From Chloroflexota bacterium (lineage in GTDB: Bacteria > Chloroflexota > Dehalococcoidia > DSTF01 > RBG-16-68-14): 6,261 nucleotides of DNA. The notes under the pieces are model-generated. The model had not been told where the DNA came from and ran no database searches. It saw only the letters and a list, made by a program, of their open reading frames with translations. The number at the start of each line of letters is the position of its first letter. Position 1 is the stretch's first letter. Shown here piece after piece: positions 5,771 to 6,261 of this stretch. The position numbers were made by a program, and so were the translations under genes. Location of the stretch: the NCBI GenBank assembly GCA_022561355.1, contig JADFRJ010000142.1:1-6261 (forward strand), in the 5' to 3' direction.

Positions 5771-6261
5771 GAGGCCTCCGCAGCCACCATGAACTCGGCG
5801 GCGCCCTCGTTGAGGAGCCGCTCCGCGAGCATGGTTCCCACACTCCCCGCCTCTTCTATCGTCACCCGCAGTTCGCCACGCAGGAGACGGTGGCCTTCAT
5901 CGTCGGCAACGAAGCCTCTGAATCTGAGGGAATCGCCTTCGATTTCAGCATAGGCGCCAAACGGCAATTGACAGCCGCCGCCGAGGCGCGCCATGAACGC
6001 GCGCTCCGTCTCACAGGCGAGGCGCGTCGCATCGTGGCTAATCGACGCCAGCAGTTCGAGCAGGGCCGCATCGCCGGCTCTCGCCTCGATGACGAGCGCG
6101 CCCTGGCCGACGGACGGCAACAGCTCCTCGGCGTCGAACACTTGAGACGCCCGCTCCGCCAGGCCAAGCCGCTCCAGGCCGGCCTGGGCGAGCACGGCCG
6201 CGTGGTATTCGCCTTCGTCCACTTTTCGAATACGCGTATCCACGTTGCCGCGAATGTCTAC
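5767..6261 (-). CDS. hemC: hydroxymethylbilane synthase (porphobilinogen deaminase), C-terminal part
   Basis: The last 164 residues of a HemC (full length about 300-315); the gene runs off the right edge. The frame is open to the last base and begins V-D-I-R-G-N-V-D-T-R, the conserved RGNVDTRL-type segment, so the GTG at 6241-6243 is an internal codon and not the start. Other signatures are LPSVGQGAL (substrate-binding loop) and LGGGCQLPFGAY, where the cysteine (codon at 5971-5973) is the residue that carries the dipyrromethane cofactor. The enzyme polymerises four porphobilinogen units into hydroxymethylbilane, the substrate of the HemD domain encoded next. Its stop overlaps the GTG start of cobA-hemD by 4 nt (GTGA), implying coupling. 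The C-terminal domain after about residue 105 of this fragment is the usual small third domain and looks intact. Confidence 0.96.
   Translation of the reverse strand, partial: VDIRGNVDTRIRKVDEGEYHAAVLAQAGLERLGLAERASQVFDAEELLPSVGQGALVIEARAGDAALLELLASISHDATRLACETERAFMARLGGGCQLPFGAYAEIEGDSLRFRGFVADDEGHRLLRGELRVTIEEAGSVGTMLAERLLNEGAAEFMVAAEAS
5775..5779 (-). promoter_or_regulatory. ribosome binding site supporting the GTG start of cobA-hemD
   Basis: The minus strand reads GGAGG, then 4 nt, then GTG. Spacing is short but the match is strong, and the site lies inside the end of hemC. It supports GTG at 5768-5770 as the start. Confidence 0.5.

Noticed and set aside
4979..5953. A 324-codon open frame on the plus strand
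   Set aside because: Antisense to the well-supported cobA-hemD and hemC coding sequences; the translation is rich in R, A and D without any family signature.
6241..6243. GTG as the start of a short hemC
   Set aside because: The conserved HemC segment V-D-I-R-G-N continues upstream of it to the window edge, so it is an internal valine codon and the gene is cut by the window.

Overview
This window is a single-strand, GC-rich bacterial segment: every gene I can support lies on the minus strand, so transcription runs from high to low coordinates. Its core is a tetrapyrrole (heme/siroheme/cobalamin precursor) cluster, read in the order hemC (partial, enters from the right edge), a cobA-hemD fusion, a PAC2-family protein, hemB, and a small YggX-like protein with a four-cysteine metal site. 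The hemC/cobA-hemD overlap, the 2-nt and 12-nt gaps further on, and good Shine-Dalgarno sites indicate one operon, with possibly an internal start in the 32-nt gap before the PAC2 gene. The cobA-hemD fusion and a bacterial PAC2 protein beside it are compatible with Chloroflexota or a neighbouring high-GC phylum, but this is an inference from gene content, not a proof of taxonomy.

HemB condenses 5-aminolevulinate to porphobilinogen, HemC polymerises four of these to hydroxymethylbilane, the HemD domain closes it to uroporphyrinogen III, and the CobA (SUMT) domain methylates that to precorrin-2, opening the siroheme and cobalamin branch. The YggX-like protein (iron trafficking/Fe-S protection family) would fit next to an iron-using pathway. 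The role of PAC2 here is unknown.

Between the YggX-like gene and the downstream pair lies about 500 bp that is visibly more AT-rich and different in character. It holds a GxxExxY (PD-(D/E)xK-like) gene broken by two single-base frameshifts. The gene is fitted almost edge to edge between inverted copies of a 29-bp repeat; a third degenerate copy lies just outside. Each repeat unit is itself three ATCTGTG-type heptamers on an exact 10-nt period. This cassette-like unit is the most unusual thing in the window. One repeat copy contains the GTG start codon of the HAD gene, another the ATG of the GxxExxY gene.

The left end carries a HAD-superfamily hydrolase with an atypical DxY motif I and, coupled by a 4-nt ATGA overlap, a class I SAM-dependent methyltransferase that ends 21 bases before the left edge. 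Their substrates cannot be told from sequence. No tRNA, rRNA, CRISPR array or convincing intrinsic terminator was seen.
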